Source: Betaproteobacteria bacterium
GTDB taxonomy: Bacteria > Pseudomonadota > Gammaproteobacteria > Burkholderiales > SG8-39
Reading direction: 5' to 3'
DNA length: 5,340 nt
Assembly (NCBI GenBank): GCA_011391185.1
Contig: JAABRB010000258.1
Location: 1 to 5,340 of the forward strand
Notes under the pieces: model-generated
Told to the model about the DNA's origin: nothing
The model's database searches: none
The model's input: only the letters and a program-made list of their open reading frames with translations
Made by a program: the position numbers and the translations under genes
In this document: positions 4,628-5,340 of the stretch, piece after piece
How positions within the stretch are numbered: the stretch's first letter is position 1
Layout: each line of letters starts with the position of its first letter

Positions 4628-5340
4628 TCACAGCGCACCGATTGGCGCCGGACCGGAAAGCACCACATGAAACCGTGACGAATCCACGCGCACCAGCTCG
4701 CGCAGTCCCTCGTTCACGACGACCGAGATCCGGTCGCCGTATCGCGCAAGCCGCCGCAACAGACGCTCGAGGTGGATGCGATCGTGCTCGCAGAACGCCT
4801 CGATCCGCAGCGTCAGCGTCGCCGACGTGTGCCGCAGAATGCGCACCAGCGGCCGCGCGGCACGCGCGAAGAACCGCCGGTCCGGCCAGTCCTTCACCGC
4901 CAGGCTGAAGGACGGCAGGTGCGCCGCGACGCGCTCGAACGAGAGGGCGACCTTGCCATCGCGCAAGTAGCGCGCCAGCGCACGCGTGAGCGCATTGCCG
5001 AGACGATTCACCTTCGCAGCATTGCTTATCGTCCCCGCGTCAAAATGACGGCGCACGTAGTCGTGCATCGCGAGGGCGGCGATCCAGTCGAGAATCGCCT
5101 GCGGAATGCGCCGCGGCGCTGCGAGCGGCAGGCTGCGCAGGAAATGGAAGATCCGGCGTGGGCCACCCGGCAGGAGGCCTCGGATCACGAGCCGCCACAC
5201 GATGATGGCGATTTCGCGCGAAGTGTAAGTGCCGCGGTATAGCGGCGGCCCCATGTACGCGAGCTTTGCCCGCACGCGCGCCGCGATGGCCCGGTCGTCG
5301 AAAAGCCGCACGTAGAGTACTCGGTATGCGTGCACCATGT
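4628..5340 (-). CDS. C-terminal part of a probable B12-binding-domain radical SAM protein (partial)
   Basis: The frame stays open to the right edge, so the 5' end lies outside the window; about 237 residues are visible and the ATG at 5338 is probably internal. The first ~95 visible residues (AYRVLYVRLFDDRAIAARVR, then IVWRLVIRGLLPGGPRRIFHFL and ALAMHDYVRRHF) resemble the helical tail (DUF4070-like) that follows the catalytic domain in cobalamin-binding-domain radical SAM proteins. The CxxxCxxC cluster and the B12 domain would lie upstream and are not seen, so the class is inferred from the tail. Beyond it comes a roughly 130-residue Arg/Leu-rich extension (SATLTLRIEAFCEHDRIHLERLL, YGDRISVVVNE), with repeating strand-helix character and no obvious transmembrane helix. 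It is convergent with the Hsp20 gene. Alternative: another helical protein of unknown function. Confidence 0.5.
   Translation of the reverse strand, partial: MVHAYRVLYVRLFDDRAIAARVRAKLAYMGPPLYRGTYTSREIAIIVWRLVIRGLLPGGPRRIFHFLRSLPLAAPRRIPQAILDWIAALAMHDYVRRHFDAGTISNAAKVNRLGNALTRALARYLRDGKVALSFERVAAHLPSFSLAVKDWPDRRFFARAARPLVRILRHTSATLTLRIEAFCEHDRIHLERLLRRLARYGDRISVVVNEGLRELVRVDSSRFHVVLSGPAPIGAL

Overview
This 5.3-kb window is GC-rich chromosomal DNA. It looks like a proteobacterium, most likely beta or gamma: it carries a DusA-type tRNA dihydrouridine synthase, a Hsp20 gene with a Shine-Dalgarno site fully matching the 16S rRNA tail, and a TAGAAT box just ahead of a near-leaderless ATG. I see no insertion sequence, phage gene, CRISPR array, tRNA or rRNA. 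The taxonomic placement is inference.

Left part (1-2061), all on the minus strand, read right to left: a cupin-fold protein (1510-2061), a soluble double [4Fe-4S] protein of the reductive dehalogenase / epoxyqueuosine reductase superfamily (445-1371), and an unrecognised 113-residue protein (39-380). They could be co-transcribed. However, a good sigma-70-type promoter overlaps the cupin stop codon, so the iron-sulfur gene probably has its own start and a leader of about 105 nt holding a perfect 9-bp tandem repeat and GC-rich hairpins.

Middle part (2161-3005): a small 94-residue protein with a basic N-terminal half and a very acidic C-terminus is encoded on the minus strand (2192-2476), with a strong Shine-Dalgarno site and its own intrinsic terminator. 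Upstream of it lies a 529-bp, locally AT-rich spacer without a convincing gene. It contains a 12-bp perfect palindrome and candidate promoter boxes, and separates the small gene from divergent dusA.

Right part (3006-5340): dusA (tRNA D20/D20a modification) and a Hsp20 small heat-shock chaperone on the plus strand, 110 bp apart. Two tandem hairpins, the second a textbook terminator, close the Hsp20 gene. The 3' end of a convergent minus-strand gene follows. It resembles the tail of a B12-binding-domain radical SAM protein and runs off the right edge.

The least ordinary content is the short, soluble reductive-dehalogenase-like protein beside a cupin and an unknown small protein, the isolated basic/acidic 94-residue protein, and a possible anti-Shine-Dalgarno element upstream of the Hsp20 gene. 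No multi-gene system can be proven from this window alone.
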